Of a DNA stretch of 48,326 nucleotides, positions 1 through 10,238 are shown in pieces. The position numbers and the translations under genes are program-made. A model generated the notes under the pieces. It made no database searches. It saw only the letters and a list, made by a program, of their open reading frames with translations, and was not told the origin of the DNA. How positions within the stretch are numbered: position 1 is the stretch's first letter; each line of letters starts with the position of its first letter. This DNA comes from an uncultured Hyphomicrobiales bacterium (GTDB lineage Bacteria > Pseudomonadota > Alphaproteobacteria > Rhizobiales > Beijerinckiaceae), in NCBI GenBank assembly GCA_903825465.1, contig CAIKAR010000080.1:1-48326 (forward strand). The letters run 5' to 3'.

Positions 1-30
1 CACAAATCCATCGGCCAGCGAGGCTCGCGA

Positions 31-110
31 CCCGGGCGGCATCATACCGTTACGGTGGGCGACATCATCCAGGAATCCCGGGCGGCATTATCCCGTTACA
101 CCCGGGCGGC
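31..110. repeat. Short direct repeats with CCCGGGCGGC core
   Basis: The 10-base core CCCGGGCGGC occurs three times, at 31-40, 77-86 and 101-110. The first two copies continue as an almost identical 23-base unit (31-53 and 77-99) that ends in CCGTTAC. The third copy keeps only the core. No known repeat family is recognised. They lie next to a decayed gene and may be leftovers of it or of a mobile element. Confidence 0.5.
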
Positions 111-184
111 TTCGTCGGAATCGGCACCCTGCGCGATGAGATTGCTGCCTCACCCGAAGAAAGTCCTCGCGATTGCCTACCGGA

Positions 185-383
185 CCTAAAGGCGAGAAGC
201 GCCCCGTCGACGTTATCGGCAACGCCGTGAAGATCAAGTTTATCCCGCGTTCGAAGAAACCGACGATATCCCGCCGCGAAAGCGCTTGGTGCAAAGGGCG
301 GCACCGCGAGGGCGAAGGCTATGACGCCTGAGAGGCACGCCGAGATTGCGAAGAAGGCCGCGGCTAAGAGGTGGGGCCAGTAA
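185..383 (+). pseudogene. Frameshifted remnant of a small basic 'AKKAAAxRWG' protein
   Basis: Two pieces of one small protein family can be read in different frames. The upstream piece (from 185) reads PKGEKRPVDVIGNAVK. The downstream piece (about 267-383) reads through AKALGAKGGTARAKAMTPER and ends in AEIAKKAAAKRWGQ and a TAA stop at 381-383. Many rhizobial genomes carry intact short proteins with this layout: a KRPxDVIGNAV start and a C-terminal TPERRAEIAKKAAxARWG tail. Their role is not established. The frames do not join, and no intact start or ribosome-binding site is visible, so this is a decayed copy. The family assignment comes from memory of the motif. Confidence 0.6.
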
Positions 384-851
384 GCCCCCTTTGATCGCCT
401 CCGACCAGTGGCAGCTTATGGTTCTCCAGCTAAACCGGTTTCGGGTAAGCAAAGTGAACCGCAGAGCCACTTGGGTCGAATTTCAAAAATGCTCGCGATT
501 TTCGAATGCGGTGCAATACATTTTGGCGAGTGGGGTCAGTTGCCCGGATTTTCCCCGAGTTTGAGCCGATCGACTGCCCCCTCCCCGCATCCAAGCCACG
601 ACCTAAATGGTGACAAAACGGGGCGGTGCCGCAGTCGTCATGGCGCTCGCCCACTAGCCATTGTGTCGATACGCCATCGGCGTTCGATTTTGGGCTGTCT
701 AACATTCGCCAGAACAAATTGGCCATTGCGCGCAGGTGACAGGAAAAGCGCCTGAAACATGACATCCTGTCGATATCGAATTCGCAGGTAGCCCCATGGT
801 AGCCCAAAGAAATCGCGATCAGAGCATTTCGGGTTAACTTATTGATTTTAT
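384..851. other. Gene-poor stretch between remnant and tRNA
   Basis: About 470 bases without a convincing gene. Open frames exist on both strands (for example 408-755 + and 430-807 -), but none has a recognisable product or a good ribosome-binding site. Base composition looks less GC-rich than in the genes that follow. Together with the remnant at 185-383, this suggests old inserted DNA abutting the tRNA 3' end. Confidence 0.4.
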
Positions 852-925
852 TGGCTGGGGGACCTGGATTCGAACCAAGATTGACGGAGTCAGAGTCCGT
901 AGTTCTACCATTGAACTATCCCCCA
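852..925 (-). tRNA. tRNA-Gln (CUG anticodon)
   Basis: Read on the - strand, the 74-base stretch folds as a tRNA. The acceptor stem TGGGGGA pairs with TCCCCCA. A D-arm contains AGTTCAATGGTAGAACT. The anticodon stem ACGGA/TCCGT encloses the loop CTCTGAC, giving anticodon CUG, which reads the Gln codon CAG. The T-arm has GGTTCGAATCC. The discriminator G and the 3' CCA are encoded in the DNA. The 3' end faces the gene-poor region at 1-850, the usual orientation for integration of mobile DNA. Confidence 0.95.
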
Positions 926-1166
926 ACGGGCGTGAGGCCGCTGGACGCGGCAGCCAATAGCGGAGGCGCGACCCCGGCGCAAGGAGATTGTTCCACGCGC
1001 GAGGTTGACCGCTCATACGCGGATGAGGGCCGCCGCGCGTTGGCTTCGCTTCCGGGCGGCGGCGAACGGGCGTTTGTTCGCGCTTTGCCGCCAAATGGTT
1101 TAACATGCGGCAACAGCCGGGATCCGCGCCGCCGCGCGTTGCCGGCGAATGGAGTTGAAGGTGTCG

Positions 1167-2210
1167 ATGAACGACCAAGCCGGCGCGGGGGCGCCGGCGG
1201 GCGGTGGGAATGTCGCGCGTCATCATGGCGCGACCTACGCCGCGCTCGATCTTGGCACGAACAATTGCCGGCTGCTTGTCGCGCGGCCCGCGCGTGAAGG
1301 ATTTCGGATAGTCGACGCTTTTTCGCGGATTGTGCGCCTGGGCGAAGGCTTGTCGCAATCGGGCCGGCTTGGCGCGCCCGCCATGGCGCGCACGTTCGAA
1401 GCGCTGGAAATCTGCCGGGACAAGATGGAGCAACGCGGCGTCACCCGCGCCCGCCTGATCGCGACCGAAGCCTGCCGCGTCGCCGAAAACGGCGCGCAGT
1501 TCGTCGCGCGCGCGAGGGACCGGCTCGGCCTGTCGCTCGAAATCGTCGATCGGGAAACCGAGGCGCGTCTCGCCGCGGCCGGCTGCGCGTCGCTCGCCGA
1601 TCCTCTCGCCGAGGGCGTCGTGTTGTTCGACATCGGGGGGGGATCGTCGGAAATCGTTTGGCTCGCCCGCGACGCGCCCCGGGGCGGCTCGCCCGACGTG
1701 GGCGACCGCGTGCGCGCTTGGGCCTCGCTGCGGCTGGGCGTCGTGACCATCGCCGAGGGCTTTGGCGGCTTCGACGTCAGCGCCGAAACCTACGAAAAAA
1801 TGGTCGCGCACGTCGCCGAACAGCTCAAGCCCTTTGTCGAACGCGCGGGCGCCGCAACCCGCTGTGAAGGCTTTCACCTGCTTGGCACGTCGGGCACGGT
1901 GACGACCATCGCGGGCGTGCATCTGGGCCTGCAACGCTACGACCGGCGCCGCGTCGATGGCCTCTGGATGACGAACGACGAGGTCTCGAAAGCCATCGAC
2001 GGGCTGCGCGCGATGACCTACGCGGAACGCGCCGCCAACGGTTGCATCGGCTCGGAACGCGCCGACCTCGTGCTGGCGGGCTGCGCCATCTTCGACGCCA
2101 TCAGAAGGGCTTTTCCCGCCGAGCGCGTGCGCATCGCGGACCGCGGGCTGCGCGAGGGAATCCTGATGCAGATGATGAGCGCCGACGGGGTCTGGCGCGG
2201 CGCGCCATGA
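1167..2210 (+). CDS. Ppx/GppA-family phosphatase
   Basis: Predicted exopolyphosphatase or guanosine pentaphosphate phosphohydrolase of the actin-like ATPase fold, cytoplasmic, 347 aa. The N-terminus carries the phosphate-binding motif ALDLGTNNCRLLVA, and the middle has VVLFDIGGGSSEIVW, the second phosphate loop. A GTSGTVTT segment follows. The protein is only long enough for the two actin-like domains and lacks the C-terminal HD region of the long Ppx form, as is common in alphaproteobacteria. An in-frame ATG lies at 1149, but the start at 1167 is preferred because GAAGGTG lies just upstream of it. The stop overlaps the rlmE start by four bases (ATGA), so the two genes are probably co-translated. 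Sequence alone does not tell Ppx from GppA activity. Confidence 0.9.
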   Translation: MNDQAGAGAPAGGGNVARHHGATYAALDLGTNNCRLLVARPAREGFRIVDAFSRIVRLGEGLSQSGRLGAPAMARTFEALEICRDKMEQRGVTRARLIATEACRVAENGAQFVARARDRLGLSLEIVDRETEARLAAAGCASLADPLAEGVVLFDIGGGSSEIVWLARDAPRGGSPDVGDRVRAWASLRLGVVTIAEGFGGFDVSAETYEKMVAHVAEQLKPFVERAGAATRCEGFHLLGTSGTVTTIAGVHLGLQRYDRRRVDGLWMTNDEVSKAIDGLRAMTYAERAANGCIGSERADLVLAGCAIFDAIRRAFPAERVRIADRGLREGILMQMMSADGVWRGAP

Positions 2211-2907
2211 GCGCGGCGAAGGGCGGAAGCGGCCGCGAGGGCGGTCGCAGCCTCAAGGTCACGGTCGGCACGAAGCACGGACGCCGCTCGCAATCCTCCA
2301 AGCTGTGGCTAGAGCGTCAGCTCAACGATCCTTATGTCGCTCAGGCGAAACGCGAGGGCTATCGCTCGCGCGCGGCCTACAAGCTCATCGAAATCGACGA
2401 GCGTTACGGCCTGCTGAAGCCCGGGCAAAGGATCGTCGATCTCGGCGCCGCGCCCGGTGGCTGGGCCCAGGTGGCGTCTAAGAAAGTCGGGCCGAAAGGC
2501 CGTGTCGTCGGCATCGACCTGCTCGACATCGAAACCATCGCCGGCGTCGATTTCGCGGTCATGGACTTCAACGACGCCGACGCGCCCGACCGTCTGAAGG
2601 CGATGCTCGGCGGCCTCGCGGAAGGCGTGATGTCGGACATGGCCGCCAACACGACGGGACACCGCAAGACCGATCATCTCAGGATCATCGGCCTCGTGGA
2701 ACTCGCCGTCGAATTCGCGCGAGATGTCCTGGCGCCCGGGGGCTTCTTCGTGTCGAAGGTTTTCCAGGGCGGCACGGAGGGCGAACTGCTCGCCAACCTC
2801 AAGCGCGATTTCGCCACGGTGCGGCATGTCAAGCCAAAGGCGAGCCGCGCAGGCTCGCCGGAACTGTACGTGCTGGCGACGGGGTTTCGCGGCGCCGCGG
2901 GCGCGAA

Positions 2908-2911
<4 letters not shown>
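2207..2911 (+). CDS. rlmE: 23S rRNA 2'-O-methyltransferase RlmE (FtsJ/RrmJ)
   Basis: A 234-aa SAM-dependent methyltransferase. In the known family it methylates the 2'-OH of U2552 (E. coli numbering) in the 23S rRNA A-loop, at a late step of 50S assembly. The SAM-binding motif DLGAAPGGWAQV is at residues 78-89. The K-D-K-E catalytic tetrad is visible as K59 (AAYKL), D144 (SDMAANTTG), K184 (SKVFQG) and E219 (SPELYVLA). The basic, Gly/Ser-rich first 30 residues are an N-terminal extension usual in alphaproteobacteria. The start at 2207 overlaps the stop of the ppx-like gene by four bases, an old conserved pairing. The stop overlaps the TTG start of the next gene by four bases. Confidence 0.96.
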
Positions 2912-5089
<2,178 letters not shown>

Positions 5090-5093
5090 GCCG

Positions 5094-5561
5094 ATGCGCG
5101 TTTTGACCCTGGTTCCTTTAACCGCGTGTTTGCTCGTCAATCCAATCGCCGCCTCGGCGGCGGGCTTGCTGTTCACATCCTGCCAGAAAAATCTTTCCGA
5201 CGGGCGCGTTCTCATCCAGGACTTCACTGTGCTTCCTTCGGATGACGCGACGTTCCGAGTGTTGAAATTCCAAGCGGCGAAGCGCGAGGGCGATTGGTCG
5301 ACCGGGCCGTGCACCATCGAAGTGACAGGTCAGATTCCACCCGTTCTGAGCGCGAACAAAGTTTGCCAGCAGCGCGCCAGCGTCGGCGGGCCATTCGACA
5401 GAAGCGTCTTCGCCGATTGCAAATCCAACGAGGCGCGCCTGCGCCCCTCCGTGGAAGCGCGATGGCCATCCGCGAGCCCGGAATTGCGGGACAAATGCCT
5501 TAAATACATGGGCGACGCCTATGCGTCGCTCGATGGCTGCCTTCTTGAAGGCTCAAAATAA
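5094..5561 (+). CDS. Exported hypothetical protein
   Basis: A 155-aa protein of unknown function with a clear signal peptide: MRV followed by a hydrophobic core and cleavage after about ASA at residue 22. The mature part has six Cys residues, which could form disulfides in the periplasm, and several charged stretches. The ATG at 5094 is supported by GGAGG at 5081-5085, which lies inside the guaB 3' end, so it is likely co-transcribed with guaB. The stop faces the next gene, on the opposite strand, with only a ten-base gap. No domain is recognised. Confidence 0.75.
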   Translation: MRVLTLVPLTACLLVNPIAASAAGLLFTSCQKNLSDGRVLIQDFTVLPSDDATFRVLKFQAAKREGDWSTGPCTIEVTGQIPPVLSANKVCQQRASVGGPFDRSVFADCKSNEARLRPSVEARWPSASPELRDKCLKYMGDAYASLDGCLLEGSK

Positions 5562-5571
5562 CAGACCATCG

Positions 5572-6198
5572 TTATTGCGATGGAGTTGCCGGAGACGGCG
5601 GGGAAGTCAACAAGCCTACCTTTGAGGCCGATGAGAGGTTGACCTGCGGCACCAGCGCGCCGGGAGAGAATGGATTTCCATCCGGCGCGACGCCGCGAAG
5701 ATAATAATGATCCTCTCCAACCTTTCGATAATAGAAGTAGCGGGCCGCGGACTTATCGGCCGAAAAAGCGCTTTGTTCACCCATAACGCGCGGATCGTAA
5801 AGGGAAGTCGCTTGCAAAGATTTTTCGGGCAGCGACGACTTCAATATATCCATTGAATCTGGATAATTTCCATTGGCGACCTTGTAAAACTCAATGCTCT
5901 GGACTGTGGTGTTCAGGGAATTTTGCGCCTGCTTGAGTCTGAGGCCGTCGTACATGCCGCCGCGCTGAACGAAGCCAAAATAGAAAAGCGCGCCATATGG
6001 AATGACGCTTAGGCAGATAATTCCGGCGAGGCCGACAGCGGCGAGCTTCTTGCCGCCGGGCCGCTTCGTAACGAGGCCCCAAACTATCGCGATACAGCCG
6101 AACACAACTCCAAAGAGCGGGACGAACGCGAGCCCGCCCACAACGAACGGGCCGCGCCCAAGCGGCGGGTTTTGATTATCGTCCTTCGTCGAAGACAT
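5572..6198 (-). CDS. DUF4190-like membrane protein with pseudopilin-like tail
   Basis: A 208-aa inner-membrane protein of unknown function. Two hydrophobic helices lie near the N-terminus (FVPLFGVVFGCIAIVWGLV and AAVGLAGIICLSVIPYGALF), the pattern of DUF4190-type proteins. The C-terminal part (VQSIEFYKVANGNYP, then a Tyr-rich stretch FYYRKVGEDHYYL) resembles the extracellular part of GspG-type pseudopilins and would lie in the periplasm. The frame is open from 6225, but ATG at 6198 is chosen because GAAGG lies nine to thirteen bases upstream. Both family comparisons rest on appearance alone. Confidence 0.7.
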   Translation of the reverse strand: MSSTKDDNQNPPLGRGPFVVGGLAFVPLFGVVFGCIAIVWGLVTKRPGGKKLAAVGLAGIICLSVIPYGALFYFGFVQRGGMYDGLRLKQAQNSLNTTVQSIEFYKVANGNYPDSMDILKSSLPEKSLQATSLYDPRVMGEQSAFSADKSAARYFYYRKVGEDHYYLRGVAPDGNPFSPGALVPQVNLSSASKVGLLTSPPSPATPSQ

Positions 6199-6226
6199 CG
6201 CGATCAGCCTTCGTTGTGTCCGCAAA

Positions 6227-8392
6227 TCAATCCGCCAACGGATCTGGCCGCACCTGTATCTTCACCACCTTCGGCAGCGTGCCCTTGCCGCCCTCCATGT
6301 GGAACGGCGCCCTTGTCCCCGTCGTGGTCCAGATCGCCCTTCCCTTCCAGCCCGCGTTGGGGTCGTCGATGCGGCCGTCGAGGCCCTTGGCGTAGAAGCC
6401 GTTCGGATAGGGCACGCGCATGTTGACCCATTTGCCATCGACGAGCGCGAGGATGCTTTCGTTCTCGTTGCCGGTCGCCATCGGCGTGTTGGCGCCGAGG
6501 CCCGACGTGTTGAACTGATCGACCCAGGTGTAATAGGCGGCTTCCGCGCTGCCCTTTGACTCGACGCCGGCGAAATTTGGGCCGGGGAATGGATAGAGCG
6601 TCCAGCCCTCGGGGCAGTGGTCGCCGGTCGCCGTCGGCCCGTTCAACGGTCCCTTGCACTTGCGGCGGTCGAACGAGCCCATGTGGCCGCTCGACAGCGG
6701 CGCCCAGACGACGCCGTTGCGATCGACATCCATGCCGCGGATGCCGTAGCCCTTGTCGCCCTCCTTCACGTTGAAGGGCATGTTGTAGACTTCGGAAATC
6801 GCCGTCTCCGGCGGGTTGGCGCCGGGAGTGATGCGGACGATTTGGCCGGGAAACACGCGCACCGAACCCCAGACCGAACCATCGGGCGCCACCGAGACGC
6901 CATAGAAGCCGGCGTTGAGGCGCATGTTCTTGCCCTCTTCTTGCGGCTTGCCGGGCTGCGTGTAGGGCTGGCCGGGCCCCTTGCCCGAGGTGTCGATGAT
7001 GATGGGCGTCCAGCCCTGCGATTTCTGCTCGTCGCCGGTTTCGTCGAACATTTTGGTGTTGAACCAGCCCACCGCGCCACCGCCCGCGCCGCCGCTCGAC
7101 GCCCAGATAGTGTTGTTGGCGTCTTCGGCGAAGGTGATGTGGTGCGTGCCGAAACAGGTGTCGATGAGCGTGAATTTTTCAGTCTTCGGATCCCACAGCG
7201 AGAGTTGCCGCCCCGAACCCACGAGCGGGAAGAATTTCGCCGAGGGATGGTCGGAGCCCGCCTTGCAAAAAGCCGGGTTCGCCGTCGGGCGGATGCGCGT
7301 GGTGAACCAGGTGCGGCCCTTCTGGTCGATCATTGGATTATGCGTGTCGGTGCGGCTGTCCCAGATCGGTTCCTCGCCCCAATAAGCGCTCGCCCCCATG
7401 GGGTCGGTGCGGGAACTGTCGGTTTTTTCGTCGCGCACGCCGACGTGGATGGAGGATTTCGTCGCGCTCATGGGGTCGAGCACGGGGAGATCGTCGGTCG
7501 AATATTCGGGCGAGCCGAAAATTTTGCCGTTGGCGTTGACGGTCGGATTGCGCCGGTCGGTCGAGATTTCGTCGTGCATGTACATTTTCTCGCGGCCCCA
7601 ATCCCATTCGGTGACCACGATGTTGCGTTCCACGCCCTGTGGGCGCGTGGGCTTGGCGGCGGGTGTTTCGCCGGCGGCGACGCGATCGGTCCAGTCGCCG
7701 AAGTTCTTCAGCGCCAGCGGCACATCGAGGCGCGCGATCTGTTGCGTCATGCTGGTCATCGCCTGGCCCGACTGGATGCGGCGCTCCCACGCTTCAGCCG
7801 AGGTTTTGAACGTGCTGAACTCCTTCGGGACGACGCGCGTGCCGGCGCTGCCAAGCTGGTGGCACCCGACGCAGCCGTTCGTCTTGACCCCGTCGAGCCA
7901 ATTCTCCTGGCTCGGCTCGTTCTTCGCCATGCCATTGCCGGCGGGCGCGGGACCAGTGCCGGGGAATTGGTCCTTGCCGGGGATTTTCAACATCGAAAGC
8001 CAATAAATCGCCGGATAATACTGCGCCGCGGCGTGTTCGTCCGGCGCGGCGACCGCGGTGAGATCAAGCGTTTTGCCCGGCGTCGAATCGACTTTGGGCG
8101 AGTCAACGAGGCCATAGCCGCGCACCCAGACCTTGTAATTAGCCTTCGGCAATTGCGGCAGCACGTAGCGGCCCTTGTCGTCGGTGACGACCATCTTCGC
8201 GAGTTTCGTCGGCAAGTCGGTCGTTTCCGCGATCACCCAGACTCCAGCTTCCGGTCCCTTGGGTCCGGTGACGACGCCACCGAGGTCGCTGTCGCCGATT
8301 TTGATCGCGGGATCTGGCGTCTGCGCGCGCGCCGCGCCGAGCGACAACGCGACAAAGGCCGACGTGGCGAGGGCGTAGGTTTTGAAGGTCAT
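6227..8392 (-). CDS. Exported c-type cytochrome / beta-propeller protein
   Basis: A 721-aa periplasmic protein. The signal peptide (residues 1 to about 24, ending AARAQ) is followed by a carboxypeptidase-regulatory-like beta-sandwich at about 35-105 (LGGVVTGPKGPEAGVWVIAE). A covalent haem site CVGCH is at residues 174-178, and a long C-terminal region rich in Trp, Asp and Gly (for example WGSVRVFPGQIVRITPG, GIRGMDVDRNGVVWAPL) looks like a virginiamycin-B-lyase/streptogramin-lyase-type beta-propeller. ATG 8392 is chosen because GGAGGA lies seven bases upstream and the signal peptide starts there. The combination suggests a redox enzyme or sensor acting on a periplasmic compound. Neither the substrate nor the haem partner is known. 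It stands alone rather than in an evident operon. Confidence 0.8.
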   Translation of the reverse strand: MTFKTYALATSAFVALSLGAARAQTPDPAIKIGDSDLGGVVTGPKGPEAGVWVIAETTDLPTKLAKMVVTDDKGRYVLPQLPKANYKVWVRGYGLVDSPKVDSTPGKTLDLTAVAAPDEHAAAQYYPAIYWLSMLKIPGKDQFPGTGPAPAGNGMAKNEPSQENWLDGVKTNGCVGCHQLGSAGTRVVPKEFSTFKTSAEAWERRIQSGQAMTSMTQQIARLDVPLALKNFGDWTDRVAAGETPAAKPTRPQGVERNIVVTEWDWGREKMYMHDEISTDRRNPTVNANGKIFGSPEYSTDDLPVLDPMSATKSSIHVGVRDEKTDSSRTDPMGASAYWGEEPIWDSRTDTHNPMIDQKGRTWFTTRIRPTANPAFCKAGSDHPSAKFFPLVGSGRQLSLWDPKTEKFTLIDTCFGTHHITFAEDANNTIWASSGGAGGGAVGWFNTKMFDETGDEQKSQGWTPIIIDTSGKGPGQPYTQPGKPQEEGKNMRLNAGFYGVSVAPDGSVWGSVRVFPGQIVRITPGANPPETAISEVYNMPFNVKEGDKGYGIRGMDVDRNGVVWAPLSSGHMGSFDRRKCKGPLNGPTATGDHCPEGWTLYPFPGPNFAGVESKGSAEAAYYTWVDQFNTSGLGANTPMATGNENESILALVDGKWVNMRVPYPNGFYAKGLDGRIDDPNAGWKGRAIWTTTGTRAPFHMEGGKGTLPKVVKIQVRPDPLAD

Positions 8393-8549
8393 GGGGCTTC
8401 CTCCGTCGGGCATTTCGCCCATTGTTAGCTCTTGTCGGCACTTTGAGGGTCCGACATGGCGGCCGTCAAGGGCGCTTGCAATGGATTCGACCGGGAGCGA
8501 CAGGCGGGCGGTCATTCATCTCGCGCGGCTTCTCCACCGCACGCGTTCA

Positions 8550-9341
8550 TCAAGACTGGGGCCACAACCCGTTGTCCCGCAAAAATGGAATCACCGCCGC
8601 GTCAAACGCCTTCGGGTCTTCGATCACGCAGGCGTGCCCAGTGCCCGCCAATTCCGCGTGCCGCGCGCCGGGGATCAACGAAGCCGTCAGTTTTCCGCGT
8701 GTCAGCGAATTGTCGAACTGGCCGTTCACCACGAGCGTGGGAACCTTGAGGCCCGGCAGGCGCGCCGTCATGTCGCAGGAGCCCCGCGCCCGGAAAATTT
8801 GCGCGATGCAGGCGGGCGACAGATCGTCGGCGCGCTCGACGAAGCGCCGCAGCAGCCAGTCGCCCATGGGCGTGTCGGCGAAGCCGGGCGCGACATAGCC
8901 ACTCATGAGATGGAGCAGATAGGGGCCCAGGTTTTCACGCGAAAACCCCTTCACGATTGATTCGACATCCGCGGGCCCGTTGGCGGACCCGCCAACCAGC
9001 ACAATCGCCCGCGTCCGCTCGGCGCGCTCAAGCGCCGCCAGCATGGCGATGCCCGAGCCTACGCTGACGCCCATGAAAACCGCGTTGGCGATTCCCTCGT
9101 CGTCGCAGACGCCGAGCACGTCGTCCATCATGTCGGAAAGAGTGAAGGCGGTCTCAGGCTTCTCGGACAAGCCGTAGCCGCGCAAATCCACCGCGACAAC
9201 GCGAAAGCGCGCCGAATAGCGCGCCACCTGGTAAAGCCACAACCTTCGGTCGAACGGATTGGCGTGAACGAGCACCATCGGCGGACCGTCGCCATGGACT
9301 TCGTAATGGACGCGAACACCGTTGCGCTTGGAATAAGGCAT
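8550..9341 (-). CDS. Alpha/beta hydrolase
   Basis: A 263-aa hydrolase of the alpha/beta fold. The oxyanion-hole region VLVHANPFDRRLW is near the N-terminus. The nucleophile elbow GVSVGSG places Ser93 as nucleophile. D210 (NGQFDNS) and H236 (GTGHA) complete a plausible triad. Family members hydrolyse esters, C-C bonds of ring-cleavage products, or lactones such as 3-oxoadipate enol-lactone, and the N-terminus is of the PcaD/MhpC general type. It lies close to, but outside, the aromatic locus that begins at 9876 on the other strand, so a role in ring-fission product hydrolysis is possible but unproven. No signal peptide is present. Confidence 0.85.
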   Translation of the reverse strand: MPYSKRNGVRVHYEVHGDGPPMVLVHANPFDRRLWLYQVARYSARFRVVAVDLRGYGLSEKPETAFTLSDMMDDVLGVCDDEGIANAVFMGVSVGSGIAMLAALERAERTRAIVLVGGSANGPADVESIVKGFSRENLGPYLLHLMSGYVAPGFADTPMGDWLLRRFVERADDLSPACIAQIFRARGSCDMTARLPGLKVPTLVVNGQFDNSLTRGKLTASLIPGARHAELAGTGHACVIEDPKAFDAAVIPFLRDNGLWPQS

Positions 9342-9400
9342 TTTCTCCCCGGAGCGTTCGACGACAACCGCCGAGATATTACCGGGGAATCCGCGAGGGG

Positions 9401-9432
9401 TCGAGCGCGCCGCTCAGGCGCGGCGCGCTCGA
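9401..9432. terminator. Perfect 13-bp stem-loop after the small exported gene
   Basis: TCGAGCGCGCCGC and its exact reverse complement flank a six-base loop TCAGGC. The hairpin begins eight bases past the stop of the gene at 9440-9670. There is no T-run on either side, so it may be a transcription terminator of the U-poor kind or an mRNA-stabilising stem. Confidence 0.5.
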
Positions 9433-9439
9433 TTGAACG

Positions 9440-9670
9440 TTAGCGCTCGTCGTGCGTCATGCCGTCGTCGTTATGCATGATCAACGCCGAGCCGCGCAGC
9501 TGCTGGCGCTCGTCCGGCGAGGTCAGGTAAGCCGAGGTGTCGGTGTCGCCAGCGCGCTCCGACGCGGCGGCGCCGTAAGAGTCGCGGCGGGGCGACGCGG
9601 CGTTGGCGGCGGACGCCACGCCGACGGTGGCGACAACGGCGACGGCGAGGATGTTGAGAAGGGATTTCAT
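9440..9670 (-). CDS. Small exported hypothetical protein
   Basis: A 76-aa protein with an N-terminal signal peptide (MKSLLNILAVAVVATVGVASA, cleavage near ANA). The mature part is about 50 residues, polar and without Cys; it contains RRDSYGAAASERAGDTDTS and ends in MTHDER. AAAGGAG lies just upstream of the ATG at 9670, a strong ribosome-binding site. A promoter-like sequence lies about 55 bases further upstream, and a strong hairpin follows the stop, so it looks like a single-gene unit. Small Rhizobiales envelope proteins of this style exist (some are DUF4148-like), but no function is known. Confidence 0.75.
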   Translation of the reverse strand: MKSLLNILAVAVVATVGVASAANAASPRRDSYGAAASERAGDTDTSAYLTSPDERQQLRGSALIMHNDDGMTHDER

Positions 9671-9723
9671 GGTGTTCTCCTTTGCTTCGGATCGACCGTG
9701 CTAGCGATCAACCCTACGACCAA

Positions 9724-9751
9724 AGTCTAATCTATGAATTGTGCAGTGCAA
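9724..9751 (-). promoter_or_regulatory. Putative sigma-70 promoter for the small exported gene
   Basis: On the - strand TTGCAC (9751-9746) and TAGACT (9729-9724) are separated by 16 bases. A start of transcription near 9717 would give a leader of about 45 bases before the ATG at 9670. The local AT content is higher than in the surroundings. Confidence 0.4.
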
Positions 9752-9875
9752 CTTAACAATGCGTAACTACGTGGACCGGAATTAATGGGCCCGGCCACGC
9801 ATCCGCCGCTTGCGCTTTGCGCCGCCACGCCCCAATGATCGCGCCAAAATCAATACCAGCCCCGGGAGTTCCACC

Positions 9876-10238
9876 ATGCCGGTCAACCTTGGCCCGGCCA
9901 GCGCCCTTGAAACCGCCGGACGCAAGGTCGTTTCGCTCGGCGACGTGGAAGTCGGGGTGTTCTTCACCCATGGCCGGTTTGTGGCGTGGCGCAACCAGTG
10001 TCCACACCAGGGCGGGCCGGTTTGCCAGGGCGGCCTTTACAGGCGCGTCGTCGAAGTTCTGGACGACGAACGCAAGGACTTGAGGCAGGATCAACACCCC
10101 GTCGACGTGAACATCGTTTGCCCTTGGCACGGCGTCGAATTCGACGTGCTGACGGGCCGGTCGCCGCCCAATCCGCGGTTCCGCCTGACTCCGGCGAAGG
10201 TCGAGGTCGTCGATGGCGAGGTGTGGCTCGATGTCTGA
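9876..10238 (+). CDS. Rieske [2Fe-2S] protein with long inter-motif insert
   Basis: A 120-aa soluble ferredoxin-like protein. The two cluster motifs are present: C42-x-H44 (QCPHQGG) and C82-x2-H85 (CPWHGVEFD). The spacing between them is 37 residues, compared with about 16 in ordinary Rieske ferredoxins. The insert is polar and acidic/basic (LDDERKDLRQDQHP). ATG 9876 is chosen over an upstream in-frame ATG at 9810 because GGGAG lies at 9864-9868. It is the first gene of a tight + strand set, and its stop overlaps the next start by eight bases. It could feed electrons to an oxygenase or serve as a subunit of a larger enzyme with the two following genes. Confidence 0.85.
   Translation: MPVNLGPASALETAGRKVVSLGDVEVGVFFTHGRFVAWRNQCPHQGGPVCQGGLYRRVVEVLDDERKDLRQDQHPVDVNIVCPWHGVEFDVLTGRSPPNPRFRLTPAKVEVVDGEVWLDV

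Noticed and set aside
5557-5576. Six-base-pair AATAAC/GTTATT stem between convergent stops as a terminator
   Set aside because: Too short and AT-only to be a convincing terminator, and no T-run follows.
6617-8428. 603-codon open frame on the + strand
   Set aside because: Shadow of the cytochrome/propeller gene, whose signal peptide, haem motif and ribosome-binding site are clear on the - strand.
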